From an uncultured Caryophanales bacterium (GTDB lineage: Bacteria > Bacillota_I > Bacilli_A > RF39 > UBA660), in the NCBI GenBank assembly GCA_949948745.1, contig CATLHA010000004.1, positions 20,376 to 84,375 on the forward strand: a DNA stretch of 64,000 nucleotides. Direction: 5' to 3'. Both the position numbers and the translations under genes were made by a program. Of the stretch, positions 56,551 to 64,000 are shown in pieces; the first letter of the stretch is position 1; each line of letters starts with the position of its first letter. Under the pieces are notes generated by a model. The model had not been told where the DNA came from. It saw only the letters and a program-made list of their open reading frames with translations, and made no database searches.

Positions 56551-57006
56551 ATGAATGAAAATTTTGAAGGTATTAATTTATCTCCAGGGGCAGTGAGTCA
56601 ATTTATTGAAAGTACATCAAATTTACAATCTGATTTAGGAACATCAAAGTCTACTTTAAGTTCTTGTTGGATTGGAGGATCTTTCGATAATTTTTCCAAT
56701 GCTTCAGAAATGGAACAAGAAAAATTAGCTGAATTGCAAGAACATTTAGCTCGTGTTGTAAAACTTATTGAATTAATTAATGAACATAATGAAAAAAGAA
56801 GAAGAAGAGATACTCTAAAGGCAGAAATCGCATCTTTAAGATCAAGAATGTATTATACAGAATGGGATTCTGAAAGAGGAGAAAATGTAACGCATGAAAG
56901 ACCAGGAGTACGTGCTGAAATTGCAAGAAAGGAGGAAGAAGTTAGAATCTTAAATCAACGATTGGATATGATTGTTCAAGAAATTGATTCTGTAACTTCA
57001 ATATAG
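56551..57006 (+). CDS. WXG-type protein with long charged C-terminal helix
   Basis: The 151-residue protein has a WIGG turn (SCWIGGSFDNFSN) and a long second helix that goes on into a Arg/Glu-rich coiled coil (EKRRRRDTLKAEIASLRSRM). This is longer than WXG100, and similar to the helical partner proteins seen beside T7SSb effector genes. GGAGGTAG lies upstream. It is followed 3 bp on by a KFxxFL-family gene, again forming a pair. Confidence 0.8.
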   Translation: MNENFEGINLSPGAVSQFIESTSNLQSDLGTSKSTLSSCWIGGSFDNFSNASEMEQEKLAELQEHLARVVKLIELINEHNEKRRRRDTLKAEIASLRSRMYYTEWDSERGENVTHERPGVRAEIARKEEEVRILNQRLDMIVQEIDSVTSI

Positions 57007-57009
57007 AAA

Positions 57010-57372
57010 ATGGAACGTTTAGAAACGCAAACATTACTTCGTTCAGGGGTAGCGGATATTGGAAAAACTCTACACGAAATATCAGTATCAGCAGATAAAA
57101 TATTAGATAATGTTTCAAAATATATGGATCTCCTTCAAGGTGATGAATTATTCTTAGGAGAATCATCAAATGCACTCATAGAAAAATATGAAAAATTCAA
57201 AAATGAATTTCCTAAATTTATCAAAGAGATTGATAATTATAGTGAATTTATGACCAATACACTAATCTCTTATGAGGTGACAGATACGCAAATGCAAGAA
57301 GAAGCAAATATGGTTATGACAGCTGAAATTTCAAAACTTGAAGATGCTGGAAATATAGGAGATAATAAATAA
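57010..57372 (+). CDS. Stand-alone KFxxFL-family helical protein
   Basis: The 120-residue protein has FPKFIKEIDNYSEFMTNTLI and a tail LEDAGNIGD, aligning with the N-terminal domains of the 47141 and 48849 proteins and with the inverted gene at 60736. No own ribosome binding site is visible; the ATG is 3 bases after the previous stop, so translational coupling is likely. It ends the essC operon; a terminator follows. Confidence 0.8.
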   Translation: MERLETQTLLRSGVADIGKTLHEISVSADKILDNVSKYMDLLQGDELFLGESSNALIEKYEKFKNEFPKFIKEIDNYSEFMTNTLISYEVTDTQMQEEANMVMTAEISKLEDAGNIGDNK

Positions 57373-57373
57373 T

Positions 57374-57405
57374 AAAGGTACTGTAAAAAAACAGTGCTTT
57401 TTCTT
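57374..57405 (+). terminator. Terminator ending the essC operon
   Basis: AAGGTACTG pairs with CAGTGCTTT (two wobbles), followed by TTTC. Confidence 0.65.
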
Positions 57406-57484
57406 TACTTAAAATGTGAAAACATGATATGATAATTCACAATTGATACATTATGAATTCATTCAAATAGATAGGAGTAGGATT

Positions 57485-60400
57485 ATGACAAAAATAATAG
57501 ATAAAACTGATTTAGAACTTGCAAAAATTTGTCTCACTGGTAAAATGCCAAGAAATTTAAATGCCTCAAAAAAAGATCAAGTAAAATTTATTAATTTGTT
57601 CTTAAGAAAAAAAATGACTTTTGATAAAAATACTCCAGAATTTATTTTAAAAAATGAGGAATGTATTCTATCCTCTTTAGAAAATGATATAACCAGTGCA
57701 AAGTATTTGAGTGATAACATAAACAAAGAATTGAAAAAACAAATTATTGAAATTGCTTTAAAAAAACCATTTATAATAAACTATAGCTATCCAAATTTTC
57801 TATATTGTGATTATGATATTCTTCTAAATTCAATTCAAATGGATTGTCACAGTATAGATTCTATATGGGGTTTAATTGATAATAAACATAGAGATAGTTT
57901 AATAGAAGAATTAATCCAAAGAAATTATGTATTAAATGACCATAGTCCAATAGAACTATCTATGAATTTAAAAATTATTTTTTCATCTATCAAAAAAGAT
58001 ATTAAAAGTATAGTGTATGCAAAAAAATATGATGGTAGTTCAGAAATTATGAATTATCTATTTGATCATGGTGGTTGTAGTATCAATGATATTAAAAATT
58101 ATGCCTTAGAATTTTTAGATACACCAGAAATAACAGAAAAATTTTTAAATAACATATCTTCTTTTCAAAATGTAAACTTTTTGTATAGAAAAAATTTAAG
58201 TAATCTTTTTTATACTGCTATTCACACAAGACCAACCATCAAATCTTTTAATTCCATTTTTCAAGTATCAGCTGAAGAACAATGGAATGAGCATAAGAGA
58301 AGCAGAACAGAAATGTATGGAAATGTATTTGGAAAAATATGTTCAGAGCTAAAATCAAGGAAAACGATAAAATATGCAAAAGTGCAGCTACCATTTCTAG
58401 AAGAGATGGAAAAAATATTAAAAGAAAAATATCAAGTAATAGATTCTGCAATGCAAGAATATTTTAATATCTATCATAGTGATATAGAAAATAAATTAGA
58501 AAAGTCGGAAGAATATAGAGATACCATAGCAAGATTATCAGCACTTTATATTTCTAAGGCGAAGGAAGGCTATAAACAAAAGAATATAGAGGAATATTAT
58601 AGTATAATACAGGACTTTTTTTCTTTGAAAAGAAATCATCCAGAAGTAAAGAGAAGAATAAGAGAAAACATTCAAAAAAGAAAATTATGTTCGTTATATA
58701 TGGAAGATGATAGAAAAATACTAGATTTCATTTTGTTTATAAAGAAAAAGTATGAAGCGCTAGTATCAGATAATGAATTAAATAGAATGATTCATGGGTT
58801 TATTATTGAGGGAGAACCAAAAATAAATCAAATTATAGAAGAGCCAAACACCTATCAAGATTATTTGAGATACAAAAAGACACAAAAATTAATTCATAGA
58901 TTAAATAGTAATTATATAAGTATCAATGGTCCAGAAGTAGAAAGGTATAAGTATTTAATTTCTTATGATTCAGAAAGTGAAAAATATAGTTATCAAGGTC
59001 CAAAGCTTACATCTGATGAATTTAGAATAAATGAGGAATATGAAAAAAAATCCTATATTTTTAAAAAAATTAAACAATTACTCATGAAAAAAGCATCAAA
59101 ACTAGAGGTATCTGAAGAAGAACTAAGAAATGAAGAATTTGAAAATGATTTTCCGTTTAATGACGAGTTTTTTGAATTTAATTTAGAAAAAAATTTAAAG
59201 ATATTTCATATAGGAGATTTATATGAATGTGCCATAAAGTACATAGATTCTCCAACAGAAGATAAAATAATCTCAGAGGAATTATATAAAAATTTATATT
59301 CTATATTAATTGAGCAAGGATTCTTTTGGTCACAACTTTTATCAGCTAAAAATTTATCAGAAAAGTTTAAGAAAAGTGGATTAGAGTATTTAAATCCAAA
59401 ATACCAGATGTTATCACTAGTAATCAATAGGATAAATGAAATTACAAACTTAGCTAGTAGATTAGATATAGATATCCATGAATTTGAACAACTTTCTCCA
59501 TTAATCAAAATAATTTTATACAGTAATGAACAAACAATTGGGGTATTAGGAGTGGATGTTGCGAATAGTTTGATTAAAAATAGATCATATACAACCACTA
59601 GCGTAGAAAACATATTAAAAAGAGCTACTGATTTGGCTTGTCTTATGGTAACGAAAGATAATTTTACAGTGCCAAGAGTAGAAGGATTCACTTCTAATTA
59701 TAAATATTCTATGTATGATCAACTTGATTTTTCATCATTTTTAGCAGGAATTAATACAAATGCTTGTTTTAAAGTAGATGGAATGGATAATGATTTTTTT
59801 CATTATTGTTTATTAGATAAAAATGGATTTATCTTAAAAATAGAAGATATTTATGGGAATTTTATCGCAAGAGCAGCAGGGTTTCGTCATGGAAATTATA
59901 TTTATATAAATCAACTTCGTTCTATTTATGATGATAGATTTAATTTAAATGTAAATTTTGAATATAGTGGTGAGGAATTTGAAGAAATTATTGAAACTTT
60001 TAAGCAAGCATGTAATGATATTATAAATACATCTCAAGGAAATGAGAAAGAAAAAAATAAAGTAGAATATATCTTTGTTACAAAAAGTTATCTATTAAAA
60101 AATTATGAAGCTGATATAGTAAAACATGCATTTGGTCAGATTGAATTTCCAATGGATAACAAAAGTAGAGATTGGAAAAATTTTGTGAAACTAACTCCAA
60201 ATTTAAAAGATGTAAAATATATAGATGCATTTGACACTGATTTTAGAAAATATTTCAAGATATGTATTAGTAGTGTAAATGGACAAGCACCTATAGTGAG
60301 AAAACAATTGAAGTTAGGAGATGTAGAAGCACTCTATCAGAGAAAAAGAAATGATATTACGGTTACAGATAAAAGTAATTTAGATAATGGAGACCTAATA

Positions 60401-60679
60401 AAGATAAATAGAACTCTAGCTATCTATACAAGAAACCATAATGCTCCTTATTTTCCTATAGAGATGGAAGAAAATTCAATTATTCTGATGGGAGATAACT
60501 GGTATATAATATGTGATAAAGATGGAATTAGTAATAGTTGCGTTTTAGAAGAGGATGAAAGGGCATTAGTAGAATTTAGGGCCACTTATTTAACATTAAT
60601 AGAAGAATTAGAGAAGAATAGTTTTGATAGACTAGATTTAGAACAATTTAAAGAATATAAAAAATATATCAAAAATTAA
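57485..60679 (+). CDS. Very large protein of unknown family next to the T7SS
   Basis: The 1064-residue protein starts at 57485 (MTKIIDKTDLELAKICLTGK), after AGGAGTAGG; an earlier frame from 57443 lacks a site. It is soluble, helical and Lys/Glu/Ile-rich through about residue 700. Near 748-800 a likely conserved core appears: FSSFLAGINTNACFKVDG, DFFHYC and DKNGFILKIEDIYGNFIARA followed by GFRHGNYIYINQLR. This resembles a compact alpha/beta catalytic domain, possibly acyltransferase-like, but no named family can be given. It is bounded by terminators and has its own upstream AT-rich region. Its place between two sets of ESX genes suggests, but does not prove, a secretion-linked role. Confidence 0.75.
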   Translation: MTKIIDKTDLELAKICLTGKMPRNLNASKKDQVKFINLFLRKKMTFDKNTPEFILKNEECILSSLENDITSAKYLSDNINKELKKQIIEIALKKPFIINYSYPNFLYCDYDILLNSIQMDCHSIDSIWGLIDNKHRDSLIEELIQRNYVLNDHSPIELSMNLKIIFSSIKKDIKSIVYAKKYDGSSEIMNYLFDHGGCSINDIKNYALEFLDTPEITEKFLNNISSFQNVNFLYRKNLSNLFYTAIHTRPTIKSFNSIFQVSAEEQWNEHKRSRTEMYGNVFGKICSELKSRKTIKYAKVQLPFLEEMEKILKEKYQVIDSAMQEYFNIYHSDIENKLEKSEEYRDTIARLSALYISKAKEGYKQKNIEEYYSIIQDFFSLKRNHPEVKRRIRENIQKRKLCSLYMEDDRKILDFILFIKKKYEALVSDNELNRMIHGFIIEGEPKINQIIEEPNTYQDYLRYKKTQKLIHRLNSNYISINGPEVERYKYLISYDSESEKYSYQGPKLTSDEFRINEEYEKKSYIFKKIKQLLMKKASKLEVSEEELRNEEFENDFPFNDEFFEFNLEKNLKIFHIGDLYECAIKYIDSPTEDKIISEELYKNLYSILIEQGFFWSQLLSAKNLSEKFKKSGLEYLNPKYQMLSLVINRINEITNLASRLDIDIHEFEQLSPLIKIILYSNEQTIGVLGVDVANSLIKNRSYTTTSVENILKRATDLACLMVTKDNFTVPRVEGFTSNYKYSMYDQLDFSSFLAGINTNACFKVDGMDNDFFHYCLLDKNGFILKIEDIYGNFIARAAGFRHGNYIYINQLRSIYDDRFNLNVNFEYSGEEFEEIIETFKQACNDIINTSQGNEKEKNKVEYIFVTKSYLLKNYEADIVKHAFGQIEFPMDNKSRDWKNFVKLTPNLKDVKYIDAFDTDFRKYFKICISSVNGQAPIVRKQLKLGDVEALYQRKRNDITVTDKSNLDNGDLIKINRTLAIYTRNHNAPYFPIEMEENSIILMGDNWYIICDKDGISNSCVLEEDERALVEFRATYLTLIEELEKNSFDRLDLEQFKEYKKYIKN

Positions 60680-60691
60680 TTTATTGCAAAT

Positions 60692-60723
60692 AAAAAACTA
60701 ACAATTTGATTTGTTAGTTTTTT
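60692..60723. terminator. Bidirectional terminator between convergent genes
   Basis: AAAAACTAACAA pairs with TTGTTAGTTTTT, flanked by A and T runs. Confidence 0.9.
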
Positions 60724-60735
60724 CATACCAAATAA

Positions 60736-61089
60736 TTAAGCCCCAAGATTTCCTGAATTTTGTAAATTTGATAAATCATTTTCTAATTCTGATTGAAGAT
60801 TTTGAGCCTCAGTATCAGCTTCAGAGTAACTAGTAGCAACAGTAGTATCTAAGAATGTTGCAAACTTATTAATAGCCTCGATAAATTTAGGAAAATTTGT
60901 TGCTGCTTCATCAATTTTACCAAAGAAATCTACTGATGCAGCAACTGTCTTAAATTCTTCATTAGAGCAAAGTGCATCAATTCTATTTTTACAAGTATTT
61001 AAATCACTTTCCATTTGCGTAGCATTATCTCTTAAAATTCTTGCTTGTGCTTGAGCTTCCTGTATTGAGTATTTTAATCCATTTTGCAT
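60736..61089 (-). CDS. Stand-alone KFxxFL-family helical protein
   Basis: The 117-residue protein has NFPKFIEAINKFATFLDTTV and ends LENDLSNLQNSGNLGA. It matches the N-terminal domain of the two larger substrates and the 57010 protein. GGAGAG lies upstream. It lies 19 bp downstream of the WXG100 gene on the same strand and is probably its heterodimer partner. Confidence 0.82.
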   Translation of the reverse strand: MQNGLKYSIQEAQAQARILRDNATQMESDLNTCKNRIDALCSNEEFKTVAASVDFFGKIDEAATNFPKFIEAINKFATFLDTTVATSYSEADTEAQNLQSELENDLSNLQNSGNLGA

Positions 61090-61108
61090 AATAATTCTCT
61101 CCTTTCTA

Positions 61109-61417
61109 TTAATTTGAACTTAATTGTTCTTGAGCAGCTTGACGACGTTGTTGCTCTCTTTCATCCATTAAATCTGCAATTTTATCTAATGTAGTAGCAA
61201 TAACCTTAAGAGTTTCAGCCAATTTTTGAATCTCAGGTCCATATTTTTGTAAAGCATCAATATATGCTGCAGCATCAGTACCTTGCCATGAAGCTTCAAC
61301 ACTAGTAGCTAAATTTAAAACATTATTCTTACATGTCTCAATATTAACCGCATCAGTACCTCGAACTTGACCAGCAACTTCACGTACTCTACTACTACTA
61401 AATGAATAATCTGCCAT
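61109..61417 (-). CDS. WXG100-family type VII protein
   Basis: The 102-residue protein has the canonical turn SWQGTDAAAYIDAL and two amphipathic helices, with an Arg/Gln-rich tail. AGGAGG precedes the ATG. It has its own strong promoter at 61499-61470 and is transcribed with the KFxxFL gene. Being in its own expressed unit with few other features, it is a good candidate for the main secreted ESX pair. Confidence 0.92.
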   Translation of the reverse strand: MADYSFSSSRVREVAGQVRGTDAVNIETCKNNVLNLATSVEASWQGTDAAAYIDALQKYGPEIQKLAETLKVIATTLDKIADLMDEREQQRRQAAQEQLSSN

Positions 61418-61469
61418 TTTAATTATCCTCCTTTATTATTTGATAAAAATATCTTCTATCATTAACTTA

Positions 61470-61499
61470 ATTATATAGTACTATGAAATTTCAGGTCAA
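61470..61499 (-). promoter_or_regulatory. Sigma-A promoter for the inverted ESX pair
   Basis: On the minus strand TTGACC (61499-61494), 18-bp spacer, TATAAT (61475-61470). Confidence 0.75.
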
Positions 61500-61526
61500 C
61501 ATCTTTAACATTATTTTACATTTTGT

Positions 61527-61543
61527 TGTGACAATGAATCACA
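61527..61543. promoter_or_regulatory. Inverted repeat upstream of feoA, possible operator
   Basis: TGTGA, 7 bases, TCACA forms a dyad 46 bp before the feoA start. The arms resemble CRP/FNR half-sites but the spacer is 7, not 6. It does not look like a Fur box. The binding protein is unknown. Confidence 0.4.
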
Positions 61544-61588
61544 GAATAGTAGAAATAGAATATTTTATCAATAGGATAGAGGTGTAGT

Positions 61589-61822
61589 ATGAAAGTTAAA
61601 CTATCGGACTTAAAATTAGGAGAAGAAGGAAAAGTTCTTTATTTAAATAATGATGGGATGATTCGAAGAAGATTATTAGACATGGGATTTGTAAAAGGTG
61701 AAAAAGTAATGAAAGTATTAGAAAGTCCACTAAAAGATCCAACAGCATATAAAGTTTTAAATGCTATTGTAGCTCTTAGAAATGAAGATGGAAAAAAGAT
61801 TATAGTGGAGGTTAGAAGATGA
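61589..61822 (+). CDS. feoA: Ferrous iron transport protein FeoA
   Basis: The 77-residue SH3-like protein has the FeoA layout: KLSDLKLGEEGKV, RRRLLDMGFVKGEKV and ALRNEDGKKI. It helps FeoB import Fe2+. GAGGTGTAG precedes the ATG. It overlaps feoB by 4 bases (ATGA). Confidence 0.94.
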   Translation: MKVKLSDLKLGEEGKVLYLNNDGMIRRRLLDMGFVKGEKVMKVLESPLKDPTAYKVLNAIVALRNEDGKKIIVEVRR

Positions 61823-63843
61823 AAAGAATAGCTTTAGCAGGAAATCCTAATGTAGGAAAAAGTACTGTTTTTAATGCTTTAACAGGAATGAAGCAGCATA
61901 CTGGAAATTGGCCAGGAAAAACAGTAGCAAACCAATCAGGAACATTTACTTATAAAAATGAAGAATATGAATTGTTTGATCTACCAGGAACTTATTCTTT
62001 AGTATCTCATTCTGAAGAAGAAACAATTGCGAGAGATTTCTTATGTTTCAGCGAATATGAAAAAGTTGTTGTTGTATGTGATGCATTATGCTTAGAAAGA
62101 AATATGAATCTTGTTTTACAAATATTAGAAATCACACCAAATGTTATCGTATGTGTTAATTTATTAGATGAAGCAAAGAAGAGAGGATTACAAATTGACT
62201 TATCACTATTATCCAAAAGACTCGGTGTTCCAGTAGTAGGTACTTCTGCAAGAAATAAAAAAGGAATCAAAGAATTATTAGAAATAATTTCAGAACCACA
62301 GAATTTTAAGGGGACAAAAGCAAGATATAATAAAGAAACAGAAGAGCAAATAGAAAAAATAGAGTCAGCACTAGAAATACCATATTCTAACAAACTAAAA
62401 CGCTTTATTGCACTCAGATTACTTTCTAAAGATAAAATATTCTATGAACAATTAGAAAATGAATGGAATATTTCTTTAAAAAATAATTTGGAATTACAAA
62501 AAATTTTGAAAGAGGTTAATCTTAAGAATTTAGAGGACATCACTGTAACTAGATTAATGCGAAAAGCAAAAGAGATTATACAGAATGTAGTTATAAAAAA
62601 GGATGACAAATATGATAAAAGAATGAATCGCATAGATAAAATTGTGACATCTAAATTATTTGGTTTTCCAATGATGTTTCTTTTATTGATGTTAGTATTT
62701 TGGATTACAATTGTAGGAGCAAACTATCCTTCACAAATTTTATATGATGTACTGTTTAAATTAGAAGAACCTATATCTTCCATATTTGAATTTCTACATT
62801 TTCCTGGGTTCTTAAATTCACTACTTGTAGATGGAGTTTATAGAACATTAGCTTGGGTTGTATCCGTAATGTTACCACCAATGGCCATCTTCTTTCCATT
62901 ATTTGGAATATTAGAAGATTTAGGATATCTGCCAAGAATTGCATTCAATTTAGATAAATGTTTTCAAAAATGTAAGGCATGTGGAAAGCAAGCATTATGT
63001 ATGATGATGGGATTTGGATGTAATGCTGCTGGAGTTACTGGAACTAGAATTATAGATTCCCCGAGGGAAAGATTAATCGCAATCTTAACTAATAGCTTTG
63101 TTCCTTGTAATGGAAGATTTCCTACTATAATTGCGATTATTTCTATGTTCTTTATAGGATTCAAATTATCTTTAATGGCATCTTTTAAAAAAGTATTTTT
63201 CCTAATGCTTGTAATTGTTCTTGGAATAATAATAACTCTATTAATCTCATATTTTTTATCAAAAACTATTTTAAAAGGAGTACCATCTTCCTTTACCTTA
63301 GAACTTCCTCCTTACAGAAAGCCGCAAATAGGTAAAGTTTTGATTCGAAGCCTATTCGATAAAACATTCCATGTATTAGGTAGAGCAATCATTGTATCAA
63401 TCCCAGCGGGAGCACTAATCTTTTTACTAGCAAATACAGGGATGGGTGGCATTAGTTTTTTAGAGAGAATCTCAAGTTTTTTAGACCCATTTGGAAGAAT
63501 GATTGGTTTAGATGGGATTATTCTAACAGCTTTTCTTTTAGGATTCCCAGCCAATGAAATTGTAATACCAATTATGATTATGGCATATTTATCACTAGGT
63601 AGCATGGTAGATTATAGTTCATTAGAATCGCTAAAGACAATTCTAATAAATCATGGATGGACTACATTAACCGCACTAAATACAATTCTTATATGTTTAT
63701 TCCATTTTCCTTGTTCAACAACTTGTCTTACAATAAAAAAAGAAACAAACAGTTGGTACTGGACAATACTAGCATTTACTCTTCCTACAGTTTGTGGGAT
63801 AATATTATGCATTTTAACAACTTTTCTATTTTCTTTTCTATAA
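61819..63843 (+). CDS. feoB: Ferrous iron transporter FeoB
   Basis: The 674-residue protein has a cytosolic G domain with G1 GNPNVGKST (7-15), G2/G3 TGNWPGKTV and DLPGTYSL, and G4 NLLDE, then a helical spacer and about eight membrane helices (from about 280) with the two Gate motifs, including GFGCNAAGV near 400. It imports Fe2+. A terminator follows at 63881. The short C-terminal tail lacks extra cysteines. Confidence 0.97.
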   Translation: MKRIALAGNPNVGKSTVFNALTGMKQHTGNWPGKTVANQSGTFTYKNEEYELFDLPGTYSLVSHSEEETIARDFLCFSEYEKVVVVCDALCLERNMNLVLQILEITPNVIVCVNLLDEAKKRGLQIDLSLLSKRLGVPVVGTSARNKKGIKELLEIISEPQNFKGTKARYNKETEEQIEKIESALEIPYSNKLKRFIALRLLSKDKIFYEQLENEWNISLKNNLELQKILKEVNLKNLEDITVTRLMRKAKEIIQNVVIKKDDKYDKRMNRIDKIVTSKLFGFPMMFLLLMLVFWITIVGANYPSQILYDVLFKLEEPISSIFEFLHFPGFLNSLLVDGVYRTLAWVVSVMLPPMAIFFPLFGILEDLGYLPRIAFNLDKCFQKCKACGKQALCMMMGFGCNAAGVTGTRIIDSPRERLIAILTNSFVPCNGRFPTIIAIISMFFIGFKLSLMASFKKVFFLMLVIVLGIIITLLISYFLSKTILKGVPSSFTLELPPYRKPQIGKVLIRSLFDKTFHVLGRAIIVSIPAGALIFLLANTGMGGISFLERISSFLDPFGRMIGLDGIILTAFLLGFPANEIVIPIMIMAYLSLGSMVDYSSLESLKTILINHGWTTLTALNTILICLFHFPCSTTCLTIKKETNSWYWTILAFTLPTVCGIILCILTTFLFSFL

Positions 63844-63880
63844 TTTAATAGAATTGAAAAAAATAATTGTATAATTTAAT

Positions 63881-63908
63881 AAGAGAAATCATTGTTTCTC
63901 TTTTTTTT
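63881..63908 (+). terminator. Terminator after feoB
   Basis: AAGAGAAA and TTTCTCTT with a six-base loop, followed by T-run. Confidence 0.85.
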
Positions 63909-63918
63909 GTATAAAGAA

Positions 63919-63941
63919 AACCCCCAGATAGTCTGGGGGTT
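63919..63941 (-). terminator. GC-rich hairpin, likely terminator of a leftward unit beyond the window
   Basis: AACCCCCAGA, TAG, TCTGGGGGTT is a strong stem. On the minus strand it is followed by TTTTCTTT, so it fits a gene entering from the right. The last 59 bases hold no gene I can support. Confidence 0.65.
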
Positions 63942-64000
63942 CAGTAAAGCTTTAGCGATAAGTCTTCAAAATAAAAACTCCTTTTGTTAAAATAAAATTG

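Noticed and set aside
1..64000. TGA read as tryptophan, as in Mollicutes
   Set aside because: TGA ends several genes in proper places (the BrxD-like gene, psd, the gene at 18358), and Trp is encoded by TGG.
63919..64000. End of an IS200/IS605-type element at the right edge
   Set aside because: A GC-rich hairpin and AT-rich tail are seen but no transposase sequence, so an ordinary leftward terminator is the simpler reading.
1..64000. CRISPR arrays, rRNA genes or prophage
   Set aside because: No regularly spaced repeats, rRNA blocks or phage structural genes are seen in the window.

Overview
This window reads as a chromosomal segment from an AT-rich, low-GC Gram-positive bacterium of the class Bacilli (Bacillota). 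The evidence is two replicative DNA polymerases (DnaE and the Gram-positive type PolC), the Bacillus-like gene order miaB - ymcA/ricA - cotE, a cotJ spore-coat pair, and a Firmicutes-type (T7SSb) secretion locus built around EssC. TGA is used as an ordinary stop codon (for example at the ends of the BrxD-like ATPase gene and psd), so this is the standard bacterial code and not that of the wall-less Mollicutes. The lineage is probably an uncultured, spore-forming or formerly spore-forming relative of the RF39/Erysipelotrichia-like Bacilli; that placement is inference.

Layout. 1-13300: a truncated minus-strand gene, then dnaE, an unknown gene, polC, a Mbeg1-like hydrolase and a Clp-D1-like AAA+ ATPase with a very long disordered N-terminus. 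13300-18600: tRNA-His, a CotJA/CotJB-like protein and CotJC, a HELVH gluzincin-like protein facing away from a metallo-beta-lactamase-fold protein, and three small unknown genes. 18806-24963: a tightly packed TerB-N/C protein + BrxD-like (DUF2791) ATPase + Lhr-type helicase module that resembles a stripped-down BREX-like genome-protection system, followed by a NUDIX hydrolase and a PNPOx-like flavoprotein. 25005-36401: an MTA/SAH deaminase, a thioester-domain/SpaA-repeat surface protein, a polysaccharide or glycolipid glycosyltransferase cluster (GT4, Alg14-like, Alg13-like fused to membrane helices, GT2, GalE), an ankyrin-type protein and another GT2. 36460-44709: housekeeping genes (miaB, ricA/ymcA, cotE, rpsP, khpA, cdsA, rseP, pssA, psd). 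44843-61417: the type VII secretion region. 61589-63843: feoAB.

The most interesting part is 46828-61417. EssC and an EsaB-like protein are present, but EsaA, EssA and EssB are not recognisable. Around EssC lie at least ten small helical ESX-type proteins of two sorts: classic WXG100 proteins, and a second family with a PK(F/Y)...KFxxFL core. The two sorts recur as adjacent gene pairs. In two pairs the KFxxFL protein is the N-terminal part of a larger protein that shares a connector module (KISxxAQGAL ... DGSxxIxxNGxxxGxTTxxG) and then carries a variable C-terminal domain, one of them a SleB-type peptidoglycan hydrolase. This looks like a paired-carrier effector system. A 1064-residue protein of unknown family sits between the EssC operon and an inverted WXG100/KFxxFL pair.
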